Shown in pieces: positions 1 through 14,074 of a stretch of 64,000 bases of DNA (positions are counted from its first letter, which is position 1; every line of letters begins with the position of its first letter). Location: the NCBI GenBank assembly GCA_026413225.1, contig CM048553.1, positions 16,554,501 through 16,618,500 on the forward strand, given 5' to 3'. The position numbers and the translations under genes were made by a program. This DNA comes from Otis tarda (lineage: Eukaryota > Chordata > Aves > Otidiformes > Otididae). The notes beneath the pieces are model-generated. The model had not been told where the DNA came from. It ran no database searches and was given only the letters and a program-made list of their open reading frames with translations.

Positions 1-657
1 AAGGCTGCTTGCAATGCCAGAAAGGCAAGCCAGGACCACTAAGCCTAATAGTTCTTGATTTATCTTAAGCGTTTGCCAAGAGGAATGTGTGTGGAGTCAC
101 TTTTTTTCCAGACAACTACTTCCACAGAGTTCTCTTTGGCATAAGAACATTAGCACAACACTTGCACAACACATTGGCTTACCCGCCCTACCATGGTTTG
201 TTTAAACCCCTAAATCAAGCAAACTGAGGCTACCATGAACACCGTATGATAGACCTCCGGTCACTAACACTTAAACACTGACATTCCACCTGATGTGCTG
301 AAAGCAATGCAAAGCACTGAGGTACCTCACAGCTCATAGGGTTCACAGTTTTTGTCCCTTCTCCTGCCATCTAACCAGAGCCAACAGAGTGTTCCTTACT
401 CACCTGTCCTTCATTCTCACTCCCACATTGAGCAGCTCTTTTCAAACCCCAACTCCTCCCACCGTCATAAAATCAGCAGCAGCACTGGCATTGCCATGGT
501 GAGCAGGACTGGGGAAGCCACAGGGCTAGGGAGGAAAGGGAAAACAGATCCTAGACAGAGCAGTTCTCCAATCTGTGCGGCCATGTAGCCAACTGACACA
601 CATGGAGAAAGTAGTTCAGGGGCAAAGTGGCATCAGGAGGGCAAGTGAGAATGATTC

Positions 658-811
658 CTAAACTGGTGTTTTAAAGCCAGGTTGCCACTTCCACATTCCC
701 ATCTGCCAATCCAAACCTGACTGCTTTAGGCAGCTGATGAAGAACTTGGTATCCTGAGCCTTAAACATTTGCAGGAACATGCTCCACATAGGTGGACAAC
801 AACCATCACTC
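658..811 (-). other. Candidate 3' terminal exon of gene A (weak)
   Basis: A very good acceptor (CATTCTTTCCTACTACTGTCAG) precedes 811. All three entry phases end in stops: at once (phase 0), after about 30 codons (phase 1), or at 658 (phase 2, a 50-residue reading). It therefore behaves like a last exon, but I cannot tell which reading is right. No AATAAA appears on the minus strand between here and base 1, so the poly(A) site would be outside the window. Confidence 0.25.
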
Positions 812-3800
812 CTGACAGTAGTAGGAAAGAATGTGACTGGCCTCATCAAATGGTGTCTGAATTGCCTAGGTACTTCCAAAAGACCTGAATTTGAAACTCA
901 CGAGCCTGAAACGTGAGCACACTTCAAGGCAGCCCTGAATACCAGCCTACAAGCAAGCAAACAGCAATGCTGCTCTTGACTTCCCTTGTTTAAAGCAAGG
1001 CAGCTATGAAGAACAAAGTCTTATCGATGAAGATGTGTTTTTCTGCAATCAGTAATTGCTATGAATCCTCCCAATTAATATGTCTGACACACATCACTAG
1101 CTCAGAGGACAAAATGTTGGACTGAAGTGTGTTGATGCTGTTTTCTCCTTTGACTCAACCATTATGAATCCTTACAGCCAGCAAATGTACATAATAAATA
1201 GCCAGAAACATGATTAACAATGGAAAAACTAAGCCTTTATGGCTTTGAGTAAGTGCCAGGATGGATCATTTTTCCTGTGCCCACCCAAACAGAATCCTTA
1301 CACATAAAGGGTTGTGACTTCACCTAATTACAGATCAGCAAAGGCTTCCAGCCTCTGGTCAGAAGAGAAACGCCAAGCATTTGTGCGTATGGGAGCTTTT
1401 TTAACTTCACAACTCTTTAAGCTATCAGAGTTCCTCTGAGCTGAATGCTTATCTCTCTTATGCTATAATATTTCTCATATCACAATATGCTACCTGTGAG
1501 CATATGATCATCAAATCTCTTCTTTTGAGCTCTGAGATACTTCAAGACAACCAATCTTTTGCTACTCTTTCAAAGAACCTAACCTAGCCAAGCTTTCTAC
1601 AGCTTAAATATCCCATTTCCATCTCTGTCTGGACAGGTGACTCTTCAAATACAGACGGCAATCAGCAGCTAGATGAAGACTTGGTATAGATTTCTACATG
1701 CCAATAGTTAGTTCAGTTAGTCTTTCTTGCTCTGAATAAACCAAAAGACCTTTACCCTTTCTAGAAATTTCAACAAGGAAAAAAATATCAAAGTTGTCCA
1801 CACACCAAATACAAACAATTTTTGCAATCAGAATACATTTCTTCCAGAAGTGTTCTGATTCACAAGTGTTTTGGGTACAAAATTACTATAATCAGTTGAT
1901 GCACAATTCTAGATGATTGCTATATAAGCAGAACTGACTGCAAAAAAAGATACTTCTGATAGTTTTGTTCATTCTCAGTTCAGTTAGTTAAGGCTGACTG
2001 AAAGTGCAGTGTTCGTGATTTTTTTGCAGAGGTACAGGAACATTTTTGTGTTAATTGCTTAGTTCAGTTTTAAATAGCTGAGTGGCAGGACTCACCCTGC
2101 CCCAAATACTAACACAGCAATTGTTAAAACATCTGTAACTCCAGTATTTGCACATATAAACTGACAAATGTATTTTGACAATATCAAAATTGCATCTGCC
2201 ACAATTACATTTGTAGCATACCTTTAGATATCTGTGTACTGACAATCGGAATATTTTAGCATGTAGAGCTCTACAACCAAAATGTATTCTGTGATTTTAC
2301 AAGGTATAGGTTTTTTCTACTGATGTTTCCTCACTGATAACTTAATAAGAAATGGAAGTAAGAAAACATGAGAAACCTCAACCTGAGAATTTGGTATTTA
2401 CACCTGCAGCTGTAATGCAGCCTTTAAAGACTTGATTTCCTTTTACAGTTATAAAATTAAGTTTCCCATTCTGAAACACAATCTCCAGTTACGAATGTAA
2501 AGATTTCTTGTTTGCAAGGACAACCCATACCATCTGATCAGAATGAAAGGACGAGGGTTGAGCTATGTTTTCGAAGTCAGTTTGTACAATTCACACAGGT
2601 TTCACTGAGTGCAACGCAAGGAGTTGGCATGTTTTTTGTTTGAAGTCATTTTAGTATAAACTAACTCTAGTTAGGGTTTTCAAGGCAGGCAGTAAGCTTA
2701 ATTTCCCTCAACATCAAGAGTTTATCATGTTGCTTAGAATTATCAACCCTGAATCCTTGAGTCTGTTTCTTTTAAATTAGTTACATGCTCTGGATGGTTT
2801 GACTACAATAATAAGAAATATATCATTCAAAGTTAGCTTTACTCACTACAAAAAATAGCTACTTGTCCTCACAATGAAGAGGAAGAAAAAGTGAAATCCA
2901 ATGCCACTGGAGCAACAACTGCCTCAGTTGTTCAGCTCCAGTTGCCTGTGTTAACAAATCAAGCAAGTTTTTTTTGAAACTGAAGGCAGGTAGGTGTTAT
3001 GATGACTGACACCAAAGCCAAGGCAACCCAGGTCTCTTAACTCCCAGACCCAGCTTGTGGCTACAGGGTTAGCATTACCAACCCTTAGTCACTGCTGGAG
3101 TGCCAATAACTGCCTGAAGCACTGCTTCCATCGCTTCTTATCAAAAGGGCAAGATTGAAAAAGTCGTATGTGAAGCACATGACTTGTATATTCCCCAGAT
3201 CACTTGGTGCAACTGTTTTGAAACATTAATCCACACTCCTCCCTCCTTCTGCAGTGACTTAATACGAGACAGTGCTAGCTTTGTTTTATTTTAAAGAACA
3301 GACAGTAATTTTGTCTAAATCTAAGGCTAATATGATGGAACAAGAATGAAATCCTGCAGATCTTTGCTGACTGCCAAGACTTTTACAGGTATAAGCCCCA
3401 AGGAGTACATTTGGCTGTCATTAACTCCATGGAAGTATTATAAACTTTGCATAGTACTTTGGCACGCAATCTCTCAGCTAACACCTGAACCCAGTTCTTT
3501 TGTAACAGACCACTAGTAATGGCATGACAGCTTTCTGCATCAAATGGCTCAGTTCTGTTGGGAAATTACACACTTCCTGCATAACGGTCTGATGGAGCCT
3601 TAAATTGTTTTAGAAACGTACTTGGCTTTAGTTATTACAACACATGATGCTTCATGTCCAAGTTCATCATAATGCTTTTTTGTATACCTGAAGACAGACA
3701 ATCCCAGAAATCTGAATTATTACAACCTGGGTTTTTGACGTCTTACTTTACAACTTATTATTTTTTTAACTCTGAAAACTCACATCATTAGAGCAAAGAG

Positions 3801-4606
3801 AGACCATCCCATCAACTAAATCCAAATAAATCAGCAAAGACTTAATGGACAGTTGCTCTACCCTGTCTACTGAAAGACTCCCTTCAACACACCACCATGT
3901 GAGTAAGTGACATCAGAACCATTTTTATCACCAGTTACCCAATGCATTCTTATCTGCTTAAGGCAGATTCCAACTAGGACATGTTTTGCTCTTTAAAAAT
4001 AATGACCTTCCAATGTGCCTGTTAACTCTAAACTGTCTAGTTGAAAAAGTAACAAAACCAGTAAATTAATTAGTGGGGAGCATTTTGTCCCTTGCTTCCT
4101 TCAAGAGCACACTATTCTCCTCCATTATGCCAAATGGAGGCTTCTTGGTGGAGAAACAGAAGCCTATGCATTCAGCATGAAAACACACTGCAAACCCTGC
4201 AAAGTGAACAATCTCAGCCACCCTGTTACTGCAAACTGTTCCAGAGCTTTTGCCTCTTTAAAGGCAAAAACAACAATAGCCAGCATACTGCAGAACAAAC
4301 ATGAACTCTGACAATGGCAATTCAAATTAAATAAGCTTGTGCCATTTTAACCTGTGTTCATTACACGAAAGGCTTCATAGACAAGAGCCAGTCTTGTCAA
4401 CATGTTCTAAACAAGGAAAATGACAATGTTGGATTTAAAAAAAACAAACACACAAACCACGAATTCTACACTCTTAATAATGCTTTGCATAAACAAACGC
4501 ACTGACACTATAAAAAGCTTTCATACCACTTCATCAATAAAAATTTAAACAAGAGAGAAACCTTGGTTCATCATGTGTTATGATGTGTGCAGGATAACGT
4601 ACATAC
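812..4606. other. Presumed 3' introns of gene A
   Basis: AT-rich non-coding sequence with no recognised repeat and no ORF that looks coding. It holds only the weak exon candidate at 1,494-1,531. Confidence 0.4.
1494..1531 (-). CDS. Possible further gene A exon (weak)
   Basis: A 38-nt candidate follows an acceptor (TTGAAGTATCTCAG) and ends TCACAG|GTAGCA. From phase 1 it reads ELKRRDLMIICSQ and would exit in phase 0. Joined to the acceptor at 811 it would stop after one residue, giving a short C-terminus. Splice strength is only moderate and no polyadenylation signal confirms this end. Confidence 0.2.
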
Positions 4607-4711
4607 CCTTTCCACGCAGAAAACTGCCAAAAGACTTCTCCTTCAACCTCTCTGGTAATGTCTTCGTCACAGATGGCTCAACTCCATCATTTTCGAGTCT
4701 ATCCTGACTCA
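4607..4711 (-). CDS. Gene A coding exon
   Basis: A 105-nt exon with an excellent acceptor (ACACATTTCTTCTTCACAG) and donor AAAGG|GTATGT. Entry phases 0 and 2 meet stops almost immediately; only phase 1 is open, and that is the phase supplied by the exon at 5,097. It encodes a Val at the junction, then 34 residues from SQDRLENDGVEPSV to FGSFLRGK. It is polar and basic toward the end and may be a linker or tail. It exits in phase 1. Confidence 0.7.
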
Positions 4712-5096
4712 CTGTGAAGAAGAAATGTGTACTGCCATCTCACTTTTCCTCAACTACAGAGTTTTGGGGAGCTCTATGAACATATATAGTGTAATCTCTC
4801 TTCTCTGTATAAAAAGTAAAAATGGCACAGCTAGATTAAAACTGCTTGCTTGTCTCCACTACCTTTATGTCATATAAACTATCAAATATAAGGAATTTAG
4901 CACAGAAATACCAATTACAAAGCTTTAGTCCTTCTGAATAAAGCTCCTAGAAATCTGAAATCCGCCTCCCCACTGGAAAGTTTTGCCAAAAATGTAATTT
5001 AGCAATGTAATCAAGACAAAACATCATTGAAAGAGGTAGAACTAATGCTTGAATTGACTAACTAATCCCCCAGAGATAGCAGGGAGGAAAGTTTAC

Positions 5097-5126
5097 CTGT
5101 TCCAACAAGTTTAAGCATCTGCTGCA
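5097..5126 (-). CDS. Gene A coding exon (30 nt)
   Basis: A 30-nt exon between acceptor ATCGGCTCTTCTCAG and donor ACAG|GTAAAC. It enters and leaves in phase 1, completes a Val codon with the exon ending at 9,747 and reads QQMLKLVGT. Phase agreement on both sides, and the short distance to the next exon at 4,711, support it despite its size. Confidence 0.6.
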
Positions 5127-8100
5127 CTGAGAAGAGCCGATATTGTTACTTCTCATCAATCAAAATGTTTCCTGCATGACACTCTTAGTGCATTTGAGCC
5201 TGAAACTCAAGTTTGGAGCTCCAACAGTGTCTTCCTGCTGCTATGCAGACTCTGGGGCATGTAACTTCCATATCTGATGTATTTTTGGTCTGTTTTAAGG
5301 CTTTTAAGGCATTGACATTCTAACAGATTTATAGGAGCACAACACAGGCATGATAAAATGGTGGAGCAATTTATGTTAACTTGCTTTTTAAAATGCAAAT
5401 AGTAAAAAGAAAAAATCAGATCATATAAAAAAGGGTGCCTATTAAAAATACTAACTGTACTGGAAGCAACGTAAAAACATTTTAAAGTCAGGTATCAAAC
5501 TGAAGTACACATCTGCTAATCCAAGACAAAAATTAACAGGCTATCCGAAGGAGGATATTGATGGGGTATTTTTTTCCTAACCCTCACACTGCCTCTGCAG
5601 ATAGAGGGATTCAATCTCCTGCAAGATATGCAGATAAAGGTGAATATTTGAATGTATATCTACAAAGGTCTGTGTGCGTTTTTTATTCTAATAAAATATT
5701 CCTTTCCCTAAACTAGTGAAGTAGTTTTTAAACAGTAACTCTCCAGACATGTTCTGTCTTCTGGTATTCTCTAGTCTAAAACATAGGTTTGCATGAATCA
5801 GAATTAAAATTCTAGATCCACTTGACAGACAAATACAGATTTGTAATCCAAAGAAAACTGAAGATGGTCTTAAATTGCTAGTTCCTGAAAGAGCAACTGA
5901 AAAATAATTTTTCTTTCCTTGGCAAGTACACTATTCTTGTGTTTCTGGAGATTAAAATACAATACCTGGAACATACTTGAAGCAAGGAACCTCCTCTTCC
6001 TGCCCCCCTGCCCCTTACGCTCCCCCCTTTAACAGCTGAAACTGCTGCAGGCAAGAAGGGTAAAACACTTTTACCTGCGGTGTCTTAGTACTGTTTAAAA
6101 ATAAGAGAATGGGAAGTTGGAGGAAGCTTACTTCAGAACATGGCATGTCTCAAAATACAACAGTTATCCAATGAGACAGTATTAGTATGTGTTTATAGAA
6201 CTTCTTAAACATGAGATAAAATTACTACTGAAAAATTTTGTTTCTATAGAAGTGTTCTTATAGCTGCTTGTAGTACTGTGGCTGAGGTTAACATATTAAA
6301 ACTGGAAAAGAAACAAACCAACCAGCAACACGACTTTCCATTCATAGCAGAGTGAACTCATCCTCTAAGCAAAACCACAAGAATAAAATCACAAAATGCC
6401 TTAAGGAAGCCTGAATGACTGGCATGCACAGGCTGGAATTAACCCACTCACATTTCAACCTGACAAAGCTGCAAATATTCTCAAATAACTGGCTCTAGCG
6501 ACTGCGCGCAAGCTCTCCAAATGAGGTGGTACTTACTTCAGAATCACGTAAAAAAATCCACGCGTCTGCCTTTACACAAGGGAGGAAAGAAAGAAGGTAC
6601 AGATGCAGCAGAAGGGGTCAGAGTCTTCTCAAAATAGCTACTGATAACGCCTGAAGCTCTCTTTAGCCAGGTATTTCATAATTCTTGTTTTAGACAAGTT
6701 TCTCACTTCAGCTAAGATTACTTTCCAAACGACCTAACACTCACTCACGAAGAAAACAGAAAAGTGACTTCACAAAAGTTACCAAATATCAACACGCAAG
6801 GCTGGCAACTACATGTGCAGTCAAGATGATTCAGATAAGTTAGATAAATTTAGAACAGCGCTTTCCTAAAAGCATGCGTTCACCAAATGCAGTAAATATG
6901 CAGAGCTATATCCAAGTGCTGATTCCAAACATCAGAGCAAAAAATTTATTAGTGAAAATCTCCTTTATAAGAGTTCGCTGCCATCTGAAGTCCTCGGCAA
7001 AGTCGCTCCTTAGTCTGCCTTTAGTATTTCCATCCATCACTAGATTTATCCTCATAAAAAGCTATAGGCTCTCCAACCTCAGAGGACTAAGCCAAATGCA
7101 GTGTAGCAACTTCACATAGGACCAACCTTTTATGGTTGGAACAGTAGAGCTTTGATACAGCTAATCTACCATAAATAGCTCTTGAAACTCAGAAGGATCA
7201 AATCAGCTGTTGCAACAGTCCCAGCCTGTAGCTGCTTCAAATCCAATTACACTGTCAACTCTGTCTTGTGGCTCTCCTTTTTATTCTTCCTGTCAAAAAC
7301 ATTTTAGTCCTGCTCCTGCAAGGAATTAAAAGCTGCAAAGACAAATGCAGCAGAATAAAATGCATTTAATAAAAATCTGGAACAAATGCACAAGTATTCT
7401 TACAACTACTTCAGGAACAGAAGTTTTACTGTGTTGAAAAAAAACAGCTTAATAATTTGATGCCCATTTAAAAAAAAAAAAATTATCAGCCCTGACTTGT
7501 AATGCAAACACACAGTTTGAAATAAGCAAACAGTTCCAAAACCAGCAAGCTAAAAGGTGGGTGAAACCAAACAGATAAACTTCACAGAGCACCATCCACA
7601 TCCCAGATTAAGGCATAAGGCACTGAACTGCTTGCCTATTTTTCTTGTAACTTAAATACACTTGAGAAGCGCTAGAACTCAGTTACAGATCCTTGTATTA
7701 CAGCATTTCCTTTCAGGTAGTTAGAACCATTTTCCCACACAGAATCTGAGAATTAGAATTTAAGAATTCTTAAGGAACCAGGAACTTCCAAAATGTATGT
7801 TTACTAACCATACACGTCAGTATACCTCTGAAAACTACCACTAGGACTACCAGAACACAGTAATTCCTAAGAAACTAATGCAGTGACACTGTTCTGAAAA
7901 AAAAAAAAAACAAAAAAAAAACCAAAAAAACCAACCAACAGGTTTGGATTCAGTGAAGAACAGGTGAGCAGCATCATCATCTTTATGGTTCACCTCACAG
8001 TGCAAAGAAACAGCACACAATGGAAGTACATAAGTATAGACAAATAAAAGATATTTTTTAAACCCTGTATTATTAACATGTCCCCAGTCTTTCCAAAACA

Positions 8101-9746
8101 AAAAGTTCCATTATTCCAGCGCAGTACAGGAAGTCTGGTACTTCAAAGGGAAAGAAGTCTCTTATGGACAAAACCTGGATCCATATCTCCCGGGAGCACG
8201 TAACTCCTGAACATTGCCAGGGCATCCTCCTGTAATGCTGGGTATGACATCTACCATCTAGGCATCAGTCCTTCTCACACAAGCAGGGGGAGAAGGGGAC
8301 TGCTAATTCCAATATTCAAACTGCTTTAAGAAGGGCCTGAAATTTAGCTCCTCCAGAAACTACTCTAATGAAAGGGATAAAATAAAAAAATCATCATCTT
8401 CCATGTCATGGGAAATTGTCAGTCATACGCTATCTTATTCCTCTCTGAGGAATTGTGCTAAATTTTGTCATCTAGGCATGTAACACACCTTGAACACAGA
8501 AAAAGTCACTAGTTTCATTCTTGCCTACACAGATGATGAGAAAGCAACTTCAACTAAGCATGCGTGGGTTAAATGAAGTGGTTTGCTATCTCCTCTAAAT
8601 TGTGCATGAAAAACCCAGCTGGGTCACTTTCTGTAAATCTCAGAAAAGTCAAAGAGCTGGAAGAAGACACGGAGTTTTCCCTTTAGGCCCTAGCAAATGC
8701 CCAACCGAATCAATTCAGATGCAAGGGGACAGTGAGCTTTTCATTAGCATGGAGTAAACTGAGCATTTGACAAGTAGATAAAACAGACCAGCAAGATCTG
8801 CCCGAGTAAGTTTATCACTTTGAACATGGCTTGTAGAACTTGTCACTTTATGCTTCTGCACCATGGTGAAAAAAAGTAGCTGGACCAACTGCTGACAAAT
8901 GTTCAACAGAGCTCTTAAAAATGCAGCAGGCATGTTTGCAAGTGGTAAGAGAAAGAGCAGCCATGAGCATGCTGCCAGAGCACAACCACTGGTGCTTTAT
9001 GCCCTATCCATAACCAGTTAAAATCCAAGGTCTTTTATTATTGTGGAATTTGAAGGATGTGAGTTATGACATGGAAACACACCCCCTCTCAAGGAGCAGG
9101 ACTGGGATTGCTTGTTTCTTTTATAGAAACCACTCTGAATCTTACTGTTTGCAGTCATCCTCCTTATCACACAAGGAACTATGTTAAATATTTCACTCTC
9201 GCATCTAATTAAAAAAAAAATGCTTTGTATGTTCTTTTCACATAGACTTCCTTGGCTACAAACACAAAAAGCAGAACTGACTACCATGGAATTGCAGCAG
9301 TTTCTCCCTCTTCCTCCTCAATAAAAAATTTCTATAAACGCAGAGCAGAGGAAGCCACAGCCAAGCCATTAGTTCACCACTAGCTCTTTACAACAAGCAC
9401 AAGATCTAGCACATATCTTCCAGACACTATCACCTCAATTATCATGACTTCTCAGACCACAGGTTCTGTTCCAGTTAAGACAGAAGTACAAACTAACAGA
9501 CTCACTTTTGATACCAACGTCTTGCACTGCAAGAGAGAATATATGCTTCAATGAGTAACAGCCAAGAAATAACACCAGTGTAATACAGTGTACAGTGCAC
9601 ACAGCTTGGGAAATCTGGAGTAAGCACGTGTTTATTTAACAATTCAGCTTCCCAGTTTTCAGAGATCTTCTTTTCAGCTGGGGAGTGAAGGAGAGAGTTC
9701 CCAGGAAAAAAAAAAAGACACACAAATGTAATAAAAAGTGACTTAC
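5127..9746. other. Intron of gene A
   Basis: 4.6 kb of AT-rich sequence. It includes simple A-rich tracts at about 7,470-7,482 and 7,897-7,932 (poly-A broken by single Cs). No repeat family is recognised and no ORF fits the splice phases. Confidence 0.5.
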
Positions 9747-9778
9747 CAGCATCCATTGTTAGAATCATGACCCCACTT
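9747..9778 (-). CDS. Gene A coding exon (32 nt)
   Basis: A 32-nt exon between acceptor CTGCTTCCTGGGACACAG and donor GCTG|GTAAGTC. It enters in phase 2, encodes SGVMILTMDA and exits in phase 1, as both neighbours require. The same frame stays open upstream to an ATG at 9,810, so this segment may also be the 3' part of an alternative first exon (see the promoter entry at 9,830-9,940). Confidence 0.65.
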
Positions 9779-9829
9779 CTGTGTCCCAGGAAGCAGGAAG
9801 CCTTACCCATCCAGCGTATGCGAATGACT

Positions 9830-9940
9830 CAGAAGGACAGCATGGCTTTGTTTCAGCTTATATCTTCTAGCTCATTCACCCCTCCTCCCTCCCGTGGGAT
9901 AAAAGTGTTGCCTGCGCCTGGCCATCCCTATTGGCTCAGC
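9830..9940 (-). promoter_or_regulatory. Possible internal promoter of gene A
   Basis: On the minus strand a CCAAT box (GAGCCAATAGGG, around 9,934-9,928) lies about 70 bp upstream of a TATA-like element (GATATAAGC, around 9,864-9,857). About 50 bp further on is an ATG at 9,810-9,808 in the same frame as the exon ending at 9,747. Transcription from near 9,830 would give an isoform beginning MGKASCFLGHR before joining SGVMILTMDA. This is inferred from motifs alone; the ATG context is fair. Confidence 0.35.
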
Positions 9941-12900
9941 TAGGGAACCACACTCATTTAGCATATTCACGTTTCTGCCAGAGCCTAAAATGACCCACCA
10001 CAGAGGACTTTTTATTTTTCTTAAAAAAACCCAACCAAACACACAAAGAACACTTTTTGTCTTTCTGGGAGAACAAACGGTTCAGTCTTTCACTATCAGA
10101 CGCTTATGACAGTTGCTGTTATTGCCACAGGGCCAAACAATTCCCCATGCTCTGAATCAATGAGAAGGTGGCAAATGAGGGAGGACAGTCCCACAGACTC
10201 CAGTAATCCCCAGTTCAGCTGCACTGGCTGTCTATGGGAACAAGGCAGCATGTTTTGTATCAAAGCTGATGCCCTCCAACCCAGCTTCTCTTCAATGCAC
10301 ACTGTACATACCCCTAAAAATGAGGATCTCCCAGTTTGTCAGGGAGGATGTGCTCTTCTATTTTACTTTTAAATATGCAGAACAGTAAAAGATTGCTGTC
10401 TTACTGAAGAAGAACACCTAGACTCCAGAGGTTAAACTCTGCAGTAAGGAAAAAGTAATTTTTTTTCTTAACCTATAGGGTCCTCTAAAGGTAATGACTG
10501 GTATAATCTAGGCTCTGCCTGAAGAATTTAGAAAGCTGTTACAATTTGTTTGTGAACTACCACTCCAGTGAGATAATACAGTGTTAAAAAACTTCACCAC
10601 AAAAGTGAAGAAACTATCTGATCAATAGATATCACAACTCTTTGTTAACTCTGATCAAACCACAGGACAGCCTAAAAAGTGCATCTGGAAGGACAGAAGG
10701 TGGATTTTTCTTTCTGCCCTGCATAATCCTTAAGAATTTGCAGTAGGACCCTGAAAGGCAAGTTTCTGTATCTTGCAGCATGAACTGTCAACAGACTCTA
10801 TATATGTACTTAGGGATTCAACGAATACAGTGAATGAAACATTGGTGTTCCTCGTCTCTGATAAGAACTACCTTTTCTAAATAAAGCATGGACATATTAG
10901 GCTACTATCTCACCATGTTAGTCACCACTAGATAACCTAAGATTCATAACTCGACGGTACGACCACAAGTGTATTTTGGAAGTGTTGCTTGTGGTTGTTG
11001 AAATAAATAGAGTGCTCCCTCTCCTCTCCTCTGTTTTTAGAAAAGGTATCAGTTGCAAGTCTCGAACACCAAGGTTTGTAAAGCCGCCAATGAAATTAGA
11101 ATTCACCATTCAAAGAAATTAGCAAAAGCAGTATAATTGAGTCATCACTTTTCAGGTTTCTTGACCTTCTCTTGCTTTGCATGGCTTCTCACTAACAGTC
11201 TTGAGTCATTACAGTTTGGAGCAAACAAAATATTTCTAAAGATGAGAATTTCTGACATTGTCAGCACAACACTGCACTAAAAGCTTTGGAAAGAGGCATG
11301 GGTAATTCAGATCCTAGAAATAAACTCAAAATCTTTCACTGAATGGAAATTAGGAAGAAACATCCCCAGTTCACAGGCTGCTCCGGAAAAGTCTTACTAC
11401 ATAAAGAAGCACACAGTGTTAGAAACTATGTCAGACTGAATGGATCAGTGGTTTCATCCAAAGTTTACAACACTCAAACAGCCAGGATACTCTTTTGTTG
11501 ACTATAATTAAATAGCTAAGGACATTTGGCAACAGCCTAAGCCAAGAGAGATGCAGCAGTAGGGAAGATGCTTTTCCTTTCTCCCTATTCCACCTTTTTC
11601 ACCTGGCAATATCTTTACTAAAAATCCCCAATGCCCTAGATAAACAAATAAACAATGCCTACAACAACAAAAAGTTGAGCATGTCTTCAAGTAGTGCAAT
11701 CCCAAAGTCTAAGCAGAACCTGTGGAAACAACTACAAAAGACTAGTCCTTACCAACAAGGTAGAAGGTGAAGAGCTGTACACTTTTAAGCACAACTGAAG
11801 ACCTCCACTCTGCACAAGACGACAGCCTGAGTCAACACTAACACTCCGTCCTCAGGCAAACTGAGCATGAATAATACTGCCAGAGAACACTGGGTACAAC
11901 AGGTACTACGCCAAGCACACACATTTCAACAAAAGCATTATCATACATTGTACAAGAGTAAACCACTTTCAAGAGGATGACATTCCCCATAAGCCTGGCT
12001 TTTGCAATAAGTCTAGTACTATCAGTTTGCAAGAAGTCTAGTTCTGTGGCAATAAAGCACAACAGTTCAAGCAAATTGTTCTAAAAACAGCAAAAAAAAA
12101 AATTCTGGGTAAGAGATTGTGAGGTACTGTAGGGCATTTTTTTTAATGGTGCAAGCATTAATAATTCAGCTTACAAAGTATTAAGAAAGGTAGCTGAATT
12201 GAGACCATAGCAGAGGGGAACAGTCTTATTGACAGCATTTCCACAGCATCTTGAAATATTGTGCAGTATTTACTGTACCCATAACTTGCTTATAATATAT
12301 ATTCAGTAAGCAATTACATAGACTCCATGATGGAAGAAAATTCTGGAGGTCATGACCTAGCTTTCTAATCTGTTGCTGGACTTGCACCTGAGTAACTGCT
12401 CAGTTGACTTCAGAGGCTGGGAAATGTGCAGGGTGCAATCAGGTGAGTGACTTTATACTCTCTTTTCATATCATGCTACTAAACATATTTTATGAACAGT
12501 TATTTTGTTCTTTTAATTTACAGTGTGTTGGCTTTGCTAGCTGCGCATCATGTACCATGTTCACGTTCATCCAAAGATTACATATCCAAATACCCTGCGT
12601 TTTAGTTATCAGACATTCTCAAGCTATGTCTTATCTTAATCACATTAAGTCTGTAAATTGTGTACTATTAACAATCTCTGGTTGTTTAAGTTGTCTACTA
12701 AAATAATCCTCATGGATTTTAGTTGTTGATTTATATATTTTTAAAATACAGTCAGAATACCCATTCAGATGGTCTGATAGCATCATCTTCTGAAGGTTAC
12801 ACTATTGCATGATGGTATATACTAAGAAGCAAGTTCAGCAAGAAATTCTCTGGAGGCTTGACTTACGTCTTTGCTAGAAGTTATTTAAGTACATTTTACT

Positions 12901-12980
12901 CCTAAAAACCTAAATTCACAGAATTGTTCACATCATTTTCAGCACATGCTTTAGTCTTGCAAGAACAGGCTACTTCTGCT

Positions 12981-13016
12981 CACCTTCATTAAATTATTCA
13001 CCTTCATTAAATAATT
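12981..13016 (+). repeat. 18-bp tandem duplication
   Basis: CACCTTCATTAAATTATT is followed directly by CACCTTCATTAAATAATT: two units with one or two differences. It looks like a local slippage duplication in AT-rich intron sequence. Confidence 0.7.
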
Positions 13017-14038
13017 TAATAATACTTTCTTTTGCACAGAAAGTATACAACTAATGACTATGATGTGAACATGCTTGCTCTAAATATTTTTGGAGGAGAC
13101 TTTATACAAATGCTTTAATTCAGAATTGTCAAGAATCAATCCATTTTTCCTATGACCATGCTCCAAACCTGAATCTTCATGAATCTAGGTCAGGTCAGGT
13201 TTCACTTTTCTACTGCGAGCCCTTACATCTTTTCAAGCTCTCTAGCATGTGTAAGAGCAAGCACTGTCCTCAGTCCTCCTTGTTTGGTTTTTGTTGTTTT
13301 TTTTTTTTAATCAGATGTTAAAATCAGCAAAATAAGCTTTTATTCAAACTTCCACTCTAGCCTTCAGAAGCTATGGTAAGTTGCAAGGAAAACAGTTCTC
13401 TCATAATTTTGGAGGAACAACTGAAACAGTGCCTACCATACCTCTGAGAAAAAACAGAGGCTACATGTGGGGAGAGAAACAGTAGGATGACAGCTCTTTC
13501 CAGGCAGTATGGCCAGAATTAGACATCAGTTCTGTTTCAGGAAAGTTAAGCAATAGATCACCTACCTATTATTTTGCTGATGCAAACCAGTGAGATCTTC
13601 CTGACCATGCCCAAGAAATCACATCTCTCCACTAGCAAAAACTACACAGTTCTCCAACAGCAAGATTAATCCCACACACTACACAAGTTATGGGAGCTCT
13701 GCCTTTACATGACTGACAGAACCTGCTACAGAAACTTACACACAAAAAAGGTCGCTGTTGTTCTTGATTTGTGTTAGGGAAATGCCTTCCCATAGCCAAG
13801 AACTGGAAAAATCAGAATAAAATAAAAACTGCAAATATATCACCAAACACCTGTAAAATGAACAATGGGCAGGTTGGCTACAGACTTATAATTAATTAAA
13901 ATGTTACATTTGAAAGAATTCTCCATAGTCTAGAGTGGCTGAAGCTATTTTATTATACAACAATTGGAAGTGGGAATACTAGAAGGACTGGAAGAGGGGA
14001 TCCATCTCAGCTGCCTCCTGCCTCTCAGTGCACACTGA

Positions 14039-14074
14039 GATGAAGTTTTGGGAACTCCTATTGTCACCTTCATA
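14039..14074 (+). repeat. 36-bp dispersed repeat, copy 1
   Basis: GATGAAGTTTTGGGAACTCC, then TATTGTCACCTTCATA. It is shared with 21,514-21,549 at 34 of 36 positions. The ends form a short inverted pair (ATGAAG / CTTCAT). The flanks do not match, so only this core is shared. Confidence 0.6.
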
